Of a DNA stretch of 50,502 nucleotides, positions 17,559-27,411 are shown piece after piece. The stretch is taken from the NCBI GenBank assembly GCA_023667095.1, contig JAMPAT010000027.1, forward strand, positions 1 to 50,502, given 5' to 3'. Numbering within the stretch: position 1 is the stretch's first letter; every line of letters begins with the position of its first letter. The DNA comes from Bacteroidales bacterium. Its GTDB lineage: Bacteria; Bacteroidota; Bacteroidia; Bacteroidales; UBA932. Both the position numbers and the translations under genes were made by a program. The notes beneath the pieces are model-generated. The model did not search any database and was not told the DNA's origin. It saw nothing but the letters and a program-made list of their open reading frames with translations.

Positions 17559-19229
17559 TTAAAAACTAAGCGATGAATTTGGAAGATATGCAATATGCCG
17601 TACAGCACCGGCAGAAGAACAGAATGAATACAACACTTCTGGCTTACCACTTGCGCGTGCAATGTCGTCCATCTTCAGTACCTTGACATCCCCATCTTCT
17701 GTAGCGACTACAAAATTTTCGTAATAGAGAGTATAGTCACTCGCACCATATGCTGCATACATATTCTGGATTTCTCCCTGACCTATCGCAGTAATGGCAG
17801 ATGATGAAGAATAGACCTTATTCAACGTCCCGTAGATTGCATTGAGATAATAAACATTCCTGTTGCCACGGTCTGTGAAATAGAATATGTTGTCAGTGCC
17901 ACCAAGATGGTTCCTTGTAATCATTGTCTCAGGGTCAATATCGATATCGTCTGGAAGCGGGAAAAACAGGTCCAAATCCACATCGACACTACCCCACACA
18001 TCAAAATACCGGAATGTATAAAAGAAATATTTGCCATCACTCTTTCTCCTAAGAAGCATTATCACAGAAAGACTCGGGGTTCCCCATGTTCCAATATCGT
18101 AGCCTCCACCATTCATACTGATGACATCATAATCTGACAGATTATAATGATCCGGATATACAATATCTGTATATTCATTATATCCATCCCAACCACAGTC
18201 ATTACGATGCGGTTCAACTGAATTGCCATAAAAAGTCTCATCAAAAGGAGTTATCTTCAGACCTTGAATTCTGACACAACGCGAGTTAAGTTCGTCATAG
18301 GCAAGCATGACGTCAAAGAACATATTCGACATGCATGACAACCCCATTGTATTTATCCAATGTCCTATTTTCAAACCACCATCAACCGTAACTGGATATG
18401 ACGGGAATATTCCAGAATGAGGTACGACATAAATAGTATATTTTTGATCCTCACGAATGTATAAAGAACCGTCCTCTGTAGCTGCCGCGACATAACCATA
18501 CATATAAGCAGCATTTCTTATACCATAATCCTTCTCTTCTGAGGTAAATTCACGGTTGAGATATCCGATAGGGGACATATTATGTATATCAAGCTCCACC
18601 GGCCCTTCCTCACCTGGTTGAATTATACTCAGTCCAAATAGTTGAGGAGAAGAATCATACATATGCGATGTCATTTCCTTTACACCTGCTGCAAGCGTCT
18701 TGCCACTGTTTGATTTGGAATATACATCTTCATGATAGACATATTCACCTGTGTTAGGGTCAATCTGAAGATAGCCCAAATCAGATCTGCCGTCTTTTTC
18801 ATACAACAACGCCCAGCCGTCTGTAAATGCTTCATCCACCTGAAAATTAAACTCGGACATATATTTCTGGTTATACCTCAAATCTGTAAGTATAAGCATT
18901 CCAAAATAACGCCCTGCAGGACAATTGTCCAGTTCAAGACGACTGGATGTAGATATTGTCTCTGCACCGAAAACCCACTCAAATGCTATCATGTCCTCAT
19001 GCAATTCCGGGTCATTTATCGTATACTTGGCATCTATTGCAACAGTCTCTCCAAGCTTGAAGACAAATGCTGAGTATGCCGGACTTACATAATTGATAGA
19101 CATTTCTTTCGAAATTTCTATCGCATCCGGCTCTGTTGTATATTCATAGTTACCGTTATCCTTATAGCAGGAAACAACCAAAGACACTATACCCCAATAA
19201 AATAATATATAGAAAAACAATCTTTTCAT
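17559..19229 (-). CDS. PKD-like family lipoprotein
   Basis: 556 residues. The signal ends in LVVSC (Cys21), followed by YKDNGNYEY, a hallmark of PKD-like family lipoproteins in Bacteroidota. An Ig/PKD-like domain covers about 30-145. The rest, rich in aromatic residues and repeated short strands (IYVVPHSG, YFFYTFRYFDVWG, FYFTDRGNRNVYYLN), looks like a beta-propeller-type fold; that is inference. The start lies two bp after the DUF4843 stop and the stop 9 bp before the protease gene, so the genes are tightly coupled. It is probably a surface-exposed component of this SusCD system. Confidence 0.8.
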   Translation of the reverse strand: MKRLFFYILFYWGIVSLVVSCYKDNGNYEYTTEPDAIEISKEMSINYVSPAYSAFVFKLGETVAIDAKYTINDPELHEDMIAFEWVFGAETISTSSRLELDNCPAGRYFGMLILTDLRYNQKYMSEFNFQVDEAFTDGWALLYEKDGRSDLGYLQIDPNTGEYVYHEDVYSKSNSGKTLAAGVKEMTSHMYDSSPQLFGLSIIQPGEEGPVELDIHNMSPIGYLNREFTSEEKDYGIRNAAYMYGYVAAATEDGSLYIREDQKYTIYVVPHSGIFPSYPVTVDGGLKIGHWINTMGLSCMSNMFFDVMLAYDELNSRCVRIQGLKITPFDETFYGNSVEPHRNDCGWDGYNEYTDIVYPDHYNLSDYDVISMNGGGYDIGTWGTPSLSVIMLLRRKSDGKYFFYTFRYFDVWGSVDVDLDLFFPLPDDIDIDPETMITRNHLGGTDNIFYFTDRGNRNVYYLNAIYGTLNKVYSSSSAITAIGQGEIQNMYAAYGASDYTLYYENFVVATEDGDVKVLKMDDIARASGKPEVLYSFCSSAGAVRHIAYLPNSSLSF

Positions 19230-19231
19230 AG

Positions 19232-19942
19232 CTACATGTTTTTAGCATAAGGAATGTTATCAAGTACTTTTGTGACACCGTCTTTTTCATAGACAGTCTC
19301 CCCGTTGGCATCAAGTTCTCTCAGATAGTAGACAAATTCAATCACATAAGCCGTAATTTCAGAAATACTCTTGTCCTTCAAGTCTGTAACACCAGTAGCG
19401 ATGATAAACTGCTGATACTTTATGTCAGAGTAGTCTCCAAGATATATTTTAGCCATATCGTCATCCCACCAGTCCGGCCGAGAGAGGACATTGCTGAAAT
19501 ATATGACGGCTGTCCTGCAAGTCACAGGTCCAAGCCTGAATGACCCGTTCTCAACTATTCTTATCACAAGACGTTTCTCCTGTCCCAATTCTTCTGTATT
19601 TATAAGGCGCACAGGAAGTTTATCTTCAAAAATGCCCTTGTGGAATACAGGTTTTTCCGGTATATCAAATGAAGCCGGTGATGCAGTCGTAGGAGTGTCC
19701 CCATCAAAAACGACCTCCACGCTATATTCAGCATCCTCATCAAGCGAACGGCCGATGAGGGTCACAGGCACATCAAGTACATAGGTATCCAGACCTGGAG
19801 CCGTCGCAAAAGAGAAACGGGAAACCTTTTTGGATTCGTTTGTAAAATGCAGGTAATGCTGTTCATCAAACAGCCCTATTGCCTCTTCCGTACAGGAAAT
19901 GAACAATGCGGAAAGAACAAAAATAGCTATATGTCTTTTCAT
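19232..19942 (-). CDS. DUF4843 lipoprotein
   Basis: 236 residues. The lipoprotein signal ends LFISC (Cys17). The body is all-beta in appearance, with the DUF4843 features YLHFTNES, a FATAPG segment, RLVIRIVENGSF and an aromatic-rich C-terminal half (PDWWDDDMAKIYLGDYSD). DUF4843 proteins are found almost only next to SusC/SusD pairs with PKD-like and protease genes. Function is not established; a surface accessory for substrate capture is the usual inference. Eleven bp after susD. Confidence 0.8.
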   Translation of the reverse strand: MKRHIAIFVLSALFISCTEEAIGLFDEQHYLHFTNESKKVSRFSFATAPGLDTYVLDVPVTLIGRSLDEDAEYSVEVVFDGDTPTTASPASFDIPEKPVFHKGIFEDKLPVRLINTEELGQEKRLVIRIVENGSFRLGPVTCRTAVIYFSNVLSRPDWWDDDMAKIYLGDYSDIKYQQFIIATGVTDLKDKSISEITAYVIEFVYYLRELDANGETVYEKDGVTKVLDNIPYAKNM

Positions 19943-19953
19943 CTGAAAATTCT

Positions 19954-21447
19954 TTAATTCAATGTTATCTCACTATCTGGAATCACCATGGTATATTTGC
20001 CTTCCATCGGGACATAGACTCCGTTATTGCTGATTCTCCGGGCATTCAGCCTCTTGCAGTGGAAAAAATACTGTCCTTCAGCAACATTCTCCCTCCAGAC
20101 TTCAAGATTCAGGCGTTCCATAAATTCATCAAAGGTGCTTTCTTTAGAGACAGGATTTCCCATACATCCCCTTTTGATTCTCAATGTATTGAGCAAATCA
20201 GCAGCCTCGTCCATCCGACCTTCACCGGCAAGATATTCTGCCATTATAAAATAAAGTTCAGAAATTCTCATGATTGGAAGCAACCTGTTCTCTATGCCCA
20301 CAGTAATACCGTTACCGCTTCTTTCATAATATTTCAGAGAAACTTTAGTATCCAGATCTATGGAAGAAATAAGTTTTTTCTGCCTTATGTCATCATTATC
20401 AGAAAATATACCGGAGAGATTTTTCAATGCATAGTAATTATCCCTCAATGTCTTATTGACAGCAGTACTGTAATTTACGGAAAGATTTTCATTGTAGAAA
20501 CAGACTAAAAGTTCATCAATCAGCTTATGCGGTCTGAATCCCTCCGTATCAGAATCTGAAAAACCTCCGGTAAATGAATACCAGCTATCCAGACCATCTC
20601 CTGTGACATATTTATCACACAGTTCTTTGGCTATCGTATATGCCTTTTCAAGTTCACCGTCATAAGCATAGACTCTGGCAAGCAGGGCAGAAACTCCCAC
20701 ATAATTCATCCTGACACCACGTCCGGTAAGGAAATAATCCTTTGAAGAGTTGCTTACCGTAAACCTGTTTCCAGTAGCATCCATCCAATCAATGCCAACA
20801 GATGTTGTATCTATTTCTGCAAGAAGGCTTTGAGATTCAATCAGATCACTCTCAATACATGCAAGTACCTCCGAAACAGTTTTCCTTTCTGAAAATATAG
20901 CAGGATACTCCGTTATATAAGGTATTGCCTTTGCATTCCGTTCAACCGAAGGTGCCACAGCAAAGAGTCTCAACATGTCAAAATGCAGGAATGCACGGAT
21001 TGCCAAAGCCTCTCCCCTAATCATATCAACCTCCCCTTTTTCTCTACTGGGAAATATAGAAAGATCTTCTTTATCAAGATGGGCAAGAAGATTATTTGCA
21101 TTTGCTATCAGATTATAGGCTGCCTGCCAGATCTGTTCCCCGAAAGCCTTGACTTCGTTAGAAGAATATTCATACTGCTCCGTATATGAGAATTTCTTGG
21201 TATTGCCCACAGAAGAATTGTCATAATACTGTGACAGTGCACTAAGGTAGCCCCATGTAAGGTTTTCACCGTACAATGAACTTGCAGACATTGTCTGATA
21301 CAACCCGTTCAGTGCTGCATGATAGCCTCCAGCATCGCTGAAAAGCTGTTTTTCTGTAGTTGTATCTTCCGGAGTAATGTCAAGCCATTTGTTGCATGAG
21401 CACAATGTGGCCGCAACAACCATTATTATATATATAATTTTTTTCAT
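19954..21447 (-). CDS. SusD/RagB-family nutrient-binding lipoprotein
   Basis: 497 residues. The signal ends TLCSC (Cys18), then NKWLDITPEDTTTEKQLFSD, the standard SusD N-terminus. TPR-type helices contain IRGEALAIRAFLHFDMLRLFA, a classic SusD signature, and the C-terminus has RISELYFIMAEYLA and LNTLRIKRG. It forms the lid of the SusC barrel encoded 11 bp upstream. Because the operon encodes proteases rather than glycosidases, its ligand is more likely a peptide or glycopeptide than a glycan (inference). Confidence 0.92.
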   Translation of the reverse strand: MKKIIYIIMVVAATLCSCNKWLDITPEDTTTEKQLFSDAGGYHAALNGLYQTMSASSLYGENLTWGYLSALSQYYDNSSVGNTKKFSYTEQYEYSSNEVKAFGEQIWQAAYNLIANANNLLAHLDKEDLSIFPSREKGEVDMIRGEALAIRAFLHFDMLRLFAVAPSVERNAKAIPYITEYPAIFSERKTVSEVLACIESDLIESQSLLAEIDTTSVGIDWMDATGNRFTVSNSSKDYFLTGRGVRMNYVGVSALLARVYAYDGELEKAYTIAKELCDKYVTGDGLDSWYSFTGGFSDSDTEGFRPHKLIDELLVCFYNENLSVNYSTAVNKTLRDNYYALKNLSGIFSDNDDIRQKKLISSIDLDTKVSLKYYERSGNGITVGIENRLLPIMRISELYFIMAEYLAGEGRMDEAADLLNTLRIKRGCMGNPVSKESTFDEFMERLNLEVWRENVAEGQYFFHCKRLNARRISNNGVYVPMEGKYTMVIPDSEITLN

Positions 21448-21458
21448 GCCGTTTCACT

Positions 21459-24400
21459 TTAGAATGTGATGTTAAGTGAGAAATTGAAAGTCCTTGAATA
21501 GGGATATTCCAATCCTCTTTCCCTGCGGATTGTGCTCCAGTATCCGAGGTCCTGCATACTTGCCGTAAGCCTGAGCATGCTGATTTTCGCCTTGTTGATA
21601 AGTTTCGGGCTGAAATCATAGCTCAATGACAAGGAATTGAACTGAAGCAGATTATCTTTCTGCACAAAGCGCGAAGTTGGGCGTGTGACATATCCGGAAG
21701 CAGAGATACTCTTAAGCGGTGAGAGATCTCCAGGATTACGCCATCTCAGCATTGTCACCCTCCTGTCGGCATTGGAAGAAAGAAGATTGACATCCTCAAC
21801 ATAGTTTACCAGAGTCTGGTTATACTGATAGCCACCGGCACGATACAGGAAAGATGTAAACAATGAAAAATTCTTCCAACGGAGATTGAATCCGAATGCT
21901 CCTCTCACTATAGGTTCTGTATCACCGACAATCTGCTGGTCTGCAGCATTCCATTCGTATGTGACATCGCCTGCAGGAGTAATGAAAAGTTCCTGACCGT
22001 TGGCAGGATTGATTCCCAACGACTTCATCGCGAAGATGGAAGTAGTGGAACCACCCTCTATGAATTTCGTATGAGGTACAGAGAAGCTTGTCTTTCCTGA
22101 AGTTGCACGGTAATCTTCATACTGCTTATCCACGAGTTCATTATAACGTTTCAAAGCATCAGAAATCGCCATAATCCTGTTCTTGTTGTGGGACATTGAG
22201 CCGAACAGTGTCAAGTCCCAATCCCTTGTCTTCACTACATTGTATCTCAAGTCCAGCTCAACTCCACGGTTCTTGACCTTACCCATGTTTGCCATATAGC
22301 TTGTGAATCCGGAAGAGGAAGGCAAGGTTACAGATGTGATCATGTCTACAGTGTTCTTGTCATAATATGTAAACTTGAGTGTGAACCTGTCCTTGAACAG
22401 CCCTACATCAAGTCCGGCATCAATCGAATTGGTCTTTTCCCATGTAAGGTCATCATTGCCGAAATACTGCATGATATATCCCATACCGGTCAGATACCAT
22501 GACTCCGTAGAAGTGGACACATAGCTTGACTTGGCCGCGTATACCGGGAAATTGACCTTGCCGGTCTGGCCGTATGTAGCGCGAATCTTCAATGTGCTCA
22601 GAACTGGATTTCCCCTAAGAAAGCCATAGTTATGGATATTAAGCCCGGCACCTGCAGCCCAGAATGGAGCAACCTTTTCATCACGTCCGAATTCCGAAGA
22701 ACCGTCAAGACGCAAAGATGCATCCAACAGATAGATGTCATTCCACGAATAGTTTGCCATCACAAGGAAACTGGCAAGGCGCGTCTTGTTGCTTGATGAA
22801 ACAGGCTTGCCTGTTATGACCATGGCATTGTTGATGGAACTGAGCTTGCCGCTCGGAAAACCGGTGTAGCTTGCACTGACATTCGTCATATTGTTCTCTA
22901 TAAGCTCTGCACCTGCTGTGACATTGATGTAATGTTTCTTAATGCTTTTGTTATAGAGAAGCAGCACATTCAGGTCCCATGAAAGCGATTCTCCTGATAC
23001 AGTTGACAATGTGCCCAGGAGACGCGGGTCACTTACACTCGCAAATGTGGATGACGCAGGGTCAATGAACCGGTTGCTTCCATTATCCTTCCTATCAATG
23101 GAAAACTGAACCTTAGCCGTCAGGTCCTTGGTAGCGAACCAATTGATGGACAATTTATTGGTCAGTTCATTATACTTGCTCTTATAGTATGAATTCATAT
23201 ATTTCGCTTCATACAGAGGATTCATTTTCCCAGAAGAGCCTCCCCAATCCGGAAGTTTTCTGACATAATCTCCAGTAATGGGGTCTATAGGAACGTCATA
23301 AGGCTGGAGATGGGAATAGTTAGAGAAATTCTGGCTTGGAAGTTCGTTGGAGCCCATAACATCATAGTCCACCCTGTCCAATATCTGGAATTTACCGACC
23401 CTATAGTCAAGAACTAATGCCGCGCCATAGGTTGTCCTGTCTGTACCTCTCATGACACCGTCTGTGTTGTCATACCTAAGTTCCGCGCCCCAGCGTATAT
23501 TCTGTGTACCACCGTCAATATACAGACTGTGCTTATGATGGAAAGATGTCCTTACCGCCTTCGCCATCCAGTCAGTATTGACACCACGCTCAACATTATT
23601 GAGTTTCTTTATATAGTTAGGATATTGAGTGAGCCACACCTTATCAGTGCTCGCCGGGTCATCACCAATAGGATAATATCCAGCTGCAACTTCCGCTTCA
23701 AGTTTTCCCCTGGCATCCAAGAGGTTATAGGCAGAAAGATCCGGCATTTCCACACTTGCCGTAAAATTATAGGCAACCCTGAGACGACCCTCTTCCGGTG
23801 CCCTTGACTCCATGACAACGACTCCGTTGGAAGCACGTGAACCATACATGGCTGTTGCAGCGGCATCCTTCAGAAGTGTCACATTTGTAATCCTTGTCGG
23901 ATCCATGTCATAGATTTTCTCGACACTGACCTCAAAGCCGTCAAGGATGAATATCGGAAGATTGTTGTTGCTTGTCAGATTCTGACGGGAAATGTCACCT
24001 GTATTGGAAAACTCCATGTTGACTGCCGTCTGTCCCCTCATATAGAATTCAGGCAACGCATTCGGATTGGCCCCCGCAGTAATGTTTTCCATTAGTCTGA
24101 AAGAAGGGTCAAAGACCTGGATGGAAGAAATAAGGTTCTTTGGAGAGACCTTAAGGAGCTCATCCTTCGAGATTGTTGTTGTACTTCCGGTAAATCCCTG
24201 CCTACGGATTTTATTGTACCCAGTGACCACAACATCATCAAGAGCCTCAGAGTCATCCTCCATCTCGACATCAAGGACCTTCTGTCCCACATACGCCATC
24301 TTGACCGTCTTCATTCCGAGAAGCTGGAATGTAATATGAACAGAACCATCCGCGATAAAAGAAAGCTCATACTTTCCATCGGCATCAGTGTAGGCATTAT

Positions 24401-24599
24401 ATGCCGTACCTGCAATAAAGACAGCAACACCTGCAACGGGTTCATTGGTAGTCCTGCTGGTGACTACACCACTTACAACAGTCTTGTCCCTAGCATTCAA
24501 TACCCCCCCCAAGGAGGAGTTCAGAAACAAAGATGAAACAAGACAAAAAAGCATCAGAAAGCAATGTGGGGAGATTGCTAAGTTCGTTTGTTTTTTCAT
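21459..24599 (-). CDS. SusC-family TonB-dependent transporter with in-frame poly-G tract
   Basis: 1046 residues in one frame. An unusually long signal region (MKKQTNLAIS ... SLFLNSSLGGVLNA) is followed by a carboxypeptidase-regulatory domain (VVSGVVTSRTTNEPVAGVAV, about 40-115), a TonB plug with FILDGFEVSVEKI and AAATAMYGSRASNGVVV, and a barrel ending in FNFSLNITF. Eight G near codon 32 encode part of LGGV; here the frame is intact. It heads the protease operon and pairs with the susD gene 11 bp downstream to import the products of the secreted protease. A promoter and a symmetric repeat lie just upstream. Confidence 0.92.
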   Translation of the reverse strand: MKKQTNLAISPHCFLMLFCLVSSLFLNSSLGGVLNARDKTVVSGVVTSRTTNEPVAGVAVFIAGTAYNAYTDADGKYELSFIADGSVHITFQLLGMKTVKMAYVGQKVLDVEMEDDSEALDDVVVTGYNKIRRQGFTGSTTTISKDELLKVSPKNLISSIQVFDPSFRLMENITAGANPNALPEFYMRGQTAVNMEFSNTGDISRQNLTSNNNLPIFILDGFEVSVEKIYDMDPTRITNVTLLKDAAATAMYGSRASNGVVVMESRAPEEGRLRVAYNFTASVEMPDLSAYNLLDARGKLEAEVAAGYYPIGDDPASTDKVWLTQYPNYIKKLNNVERGVNTDWMAKAVRTSFHHKHSLYIDGGTQNIRWGAELRYDNTDGVMRGTDRTTYGAALVLDYRVGKFQILDRVDYDVMGSNELPSQNFSNYSHLQPYDVPIDPITGDYVRKLPDWGGSSGKMNPLYEAKYMNSYYKSKYNELTNKLSINWFATKDLTAKVQFSIDRKDNGSNRFIDPASSTFASVSDPRLLGTLSTVSGESLSWDLNVLLLYNKSIKKHYINVTAGAELIENNMTNVSASYTGFPSGKLSSINNAMVITGKPVSSSNKTRLASFLVMANYSWNDIYLLDASLRLDGSSEFGRDEKVAPFWAAGAGLNIHNYGFLRGNPVLSTLKIRATYGQTGKVNFPVYAAKSSYVSTSTESWYLTGMGYIMQYFGNDDLTWEKTNSIDAGLDVGLFKDRFTLKFTYYDKNTVDMITSVTLPSSSGFTSYMANMGKVKNRGVELDLRYNVVKTRDWDLTLFGSMSHNKNRIMAISDALKRYNELVDKQYEDYRATSGKTSFSVPHTKFIEGGSTTSIFAMKSLGINPANGQELFITPAGDVTYEWNAADQQIVGDTEPIVRGAFGFNLRWKNFSLFTSFLYRAGGYQYNQTLVNYVEDVNLLSSNADRRVTMLRWRNPGDLSPLKSISASGYVTRPTSRFVQKDNLLQFNSLSLSYDFSPKLINKAKISMLRLTASMQDLGYWSTIRRERGLEYPYSRTFNFSLNITF
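24503..24510 (-). repeat. G8 homopolymer in the second susC, frame kept
   Basis: Eight G on the coding strand, read TTG GGG GGG GTA (Leu-Gly-Gly-Val) at the end of the signal-peptide region. It is followed by TATTG, compared with TATAG after the G7 tract of the first susC. It is the longest G/C homopolymer I found in the window. Confidence 0.9.
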
Positions 24600-24618
24600 C
24601 GAATAGTTTATTTAAAAG

Positions 24619-24658
24619 AACAATTCAACAAATATATGAATTGTTTTCTTGGTTACAA
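24619..24658 (-). promoter_or_regulatory. Promoter of the protease operon with inverted repeat around the -7 box
   Basis: On the minus strand TTG (24658-24656), 19 nt, then TATATTTG (24636-24629), matching the Bacteroidota consensus. A perfect 9-bp inverted repeat, AACAATTCA (24619-24627) and TGAATTGTT (24637-24645), brackets the -7 box with a 9-bp spacer. Such symmetry suggests a dimeric regulator binding over the promoter. Confidence 0.7.
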
Positions 24659-24699
24659 GCCGAATTTCCAGCATTTATCACATTTTCTTGTTAATTGGT

Positions 24700-27369
24700 C
24701 TAAAATTTATATTCAAACACCACCATTACCGAACGGCCAAGTATGCTCGAATATCTGCTTCTGACAAAGAAGTCGGTAACTGAGATGGACTTGTTGTTAT
24801 TCATCCCAAGCAGATCCTTGCCTACTACAGACAGTGAATAATCCTTGGATTTGCCTAAAAGGATACCGAGTGAGGCTCCAAGGCCTGTCTTTTCATATCC
24901 ACCAATACTGGAATCTGTTGCCATAAGTATGTTGTCAACACCGATGGAAGCCTTTAAGCGTTTCATAAAATGAAACTTCACCTCTGCTGAAACATCTTCA
25001 GTCAGAAAATCATATACTTTGTCACCGTCACGGAGGTTACGTCCGATTCCTGTTACAGTGGAAACTTTCAGACCTATGTATCTGGAAAAGGAACTACGGT
25101 AAGAAAGGCCGGCAGACAGGCAATGCTGTAAATTGTCATGACGGTCATCCATAAGGAAGAATGGCTTCCGGAAATATCCGTAAGACACAGACGGTGTGAA
25201 AGTTGATTTCAGGTATTTCGAATATATATCCGGAGAAAAAGATGTGCTGAACGTACGGCTTCCATTCACAGTGACAGGAACAGACAGTTCTGACCCGGCA
25301 GGAACTGTATAGCCATACTTGTCAAGAATCGTCTCTTCTGAAAAATATTCTGTCTTGCGGACTATGTCATTTGACAATTCCTTGTATTCGAGATTGGCAC
25401 GCCATGTGGTATTTATTAAAGACGAAGTCATTAGAAAATTGACAGTAACAATTCTTGACACAGGAAGTTTCAACTCAGGATTTCCTGCTGTCAGGAACAA
25501 AGGATTGGCATCATCTATCACAGCCCGACGCTGTTCAATCGAAGGGACAAGAGCCTCCTCCCTATAGACAAACGAGACATTGAAAGGAGACTTTTCATAA
25601 ATGACCCATAAGGACGGACTAAGCTGATTATAGCTATCCGGAGCCGAAAAGTCCGTAGGAAAAGACTCTTTACGGAGCTGATATATATTCCTATAGTCTG
25701 CAAACAGGTTGATTTTCAACTTTTCCCTCGGATTCATATAGCTTAGTCCGGCTCTCACCATATTCTGTATATCATTGTGCGTAAAACGGTGAGTATTCAG
25801 CGTATCACGCTTGCTGAGAAGTTCATTCCATGACAGTTTATCAGAAGATGAAAATTTTCCTTCGAAATCGTAGGTCGCATAAAACGAAAGGCCACCAGCT
25901 ATAGGCTCATTATATTTAAGCCCCAAGTTGACTTTATGGCTTGACTGTAAAGCATCAAAGGTTATCCATTGATTTTGGAGACTTTCATCGGCATCATCTT
26001 TTCGCTCACCTGAACCACTGCCAAAGCCCGCAGTATAATTCCCGTGAATTCTAAAAGTTCGCCCCCTCTTGCTCCCAAGCATCCGCCCTGCTATTCCAAC
26101 GCTTATTGTTCCGTCTTGGGCACAGTCATTATTCCTTACATTTGTTACAGATTTTTCCAGATCAGCCATAGATACGGTACGGTCAGCAGAAAACATGGAC
26201 CGTATATTGTAACGGCCATTACTTGAAACCATTATGGATGCCTTGTTTCCGACAGCGAATTCACATCTCCCCATATAGAATACAGAGAAATTCTGGTCAG
26301 AACTGCTTGAGCCATGTTCTACATTACGCTCATTATAGCCATAGCCAGCGGAATATATATCAGATGTAAACTCATCATTCAATGATTTACCATAATCTGC
26401 TGATGCAAAAAAGTTATAGTTATATGTACCTTGCTTTTTACCTGTGATATTGAATAATACCGATGCATTGTCATCAGGAACCGTCACGGGAGAATTCTGC
26501 TTCATGTTTCTGCCACCGTCTGCCCGAAAGTTGATATTTGGTTTTTCAATGTCAACCCGTCCATAATTTGCAGAACCGCCTGCCATCCAGGCATATTTCC
26601 CGTCATGCCCCCTATCGGTATATATGCCGGAAGCAATACCGATATCCAGGCTGCCTATGCGGCTGACCGGCTTTTTAGTCAGGACATCCACAACACGTTC
26701 CTTGCTGCCGAGAGTATCGGCTGCGATGATACGGTCCTGATCATGCTGGTCATAAATCTTGACCTTCTTGACCTCGGAACTGTAAATCATGTCCATCGCC
26801 GAATTGACGTCATTTCCAAAAAGACTTGTACCATTGATAAGGATTTTTCTGACCTCAACGCCATTCGCGGTAACTTTTCCATTGTCTACACTTACGCCAG
26901 GAAGTTTCTCAAGGAGAGCACGGAGAGGGTCTTTCTCCATGGTTTCAAATGCCGATGCATTGAATATAGTAGTATCTCCATGGACAACCATGGCTATTGC
27001 ATTATCCCTGACTATGATTGCATTAAGCATCTGAGGGTCTTCACGCATATTGACAGTGTACATAACACTATGCCCATCAAGTCTGGTCCTGTATGTCTCT
27101 TTCTTGTAGCCGAGACATGAAATGCTCAGCACCATGGAATCACGGTGAAAGAAATCTTCAATTTCAATAGCCCCATCACTGCCTATAAAAGTTCTGATTG
27201 TATCCTTCGGCATGGCCATTTCCACCAGAGCTCCTTCTAAAGGTTCACCGGAGGACGTCACCATCACCATTATGCCACCATAGTCACTAAAAATCATTTC
27301 CTTTATCTGGGCTGACAAAGAAAGCTGGGCCGCAAAAAGCAGCAATATTATGACCAGGACGTGCTTCAT
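24700..27369 (-). CDS. Outer-membrane beta-barrel protein with TonB-plug-like domain
   Basis: 889 residues with a clear signal peptide (MKHVLVIILLLFAAQLSLSAQ). Residues about 30-115 are a carboxypeptidase-regulatory-like beta-sandwich (GEPLEGALVEM). Residues about 118-230 form a plug: GDTTIFNASAFETMEKDPLR, LLEKLPGVSVDNGKVTANG and FGNDVNSAMDMIYSSEVKKVK. A long barrel ends SVMVVFEYKF. This is the OMP_b-brl_3 class of TonB-dependent-receptor-like proteins, which lack a SusD partner. Substrate unknown. It lies 100 bp before the second susC on the same strand with no terminator seen between them, so partial co-transcription is possible. Confidence 0.85.
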   Translation of the reverse strand: MKHVLVIILLLFAAQLSLSAQIKEMIFSDYGGIMVMVTSSGEPLEGALVEMAMPKDTIRTFIGSDGAIEIEDFFHRDSMVLSISCLGYKKETYRTRLDGHSVMYTVNMREDPQMLNAIIVRDNAIAMVVHGDTTIFNASAFETMEKDPLRALLEKLPGVSVDNGKVTANGVEVRKILINGTSLFGNDVNSAMDMIYSSEVKKVKIYDQHDQDRIIAADTLGSKERVVDVLTKKPVSRIGSLDIGIASGIYTDRGHDGKYAWMAGGSANYGRVDIEKPNINFRADGGRNMKQNSPVTVPDDNASVLFNITGKKQGTYNYNFFASADYGKSLNDEFTSDIYSAGYGYNERNVEHGSSSSDQNFSVFYMGRCEFAVGNKASIMVSSNGRYNIRSMFSADRTVSMADLEKSVTNVRNNDCAQDGTISVGIAGRMLGSKRGRTFRIHGNYTAGFGSGSGERKDDADESLQNQWITFDALQSSHKVNLGLKYNEPIAGGLSFYATYDFEGKFSSSDKLSWNELLSKRDTLNTHRFTHNDIQNMVRAGLSYMNPREKLKINLFADYRNIYQLRKESFPTDFSAPDSYNQLSPSLWVIYEKSPFNVSFVYREEALVPSIEQRRAVIDDANPLFLTAGNPELKLPVSRIVTVNFLMTSSLINTTWRANLEYKELSNDIVRKTEYFSEETILDKYGYTVPAGSELSVPVTVNGSRTFSTSFSPDIYSKYLKSTFTPSVSYGYFRKPFFLMDDRHDNLQHCLSAGLSYRSSFSRYIGLKVSTVTGIGRNLRDGDKVYDFLTEDVSAEVKFHFMKRLKASIGVDNILMATDSSIGGYEKTGLGASLGILLGKSKDYSLSVVGKDLLGMNNNKSISVTDFFVRSRYSSILGRSVMVVFEYKF

Positions 27370-27411
27370 TCTGGGGAGGGAATATTTGCAGTTCGTCTAA
27401 TATGTTAAAAA

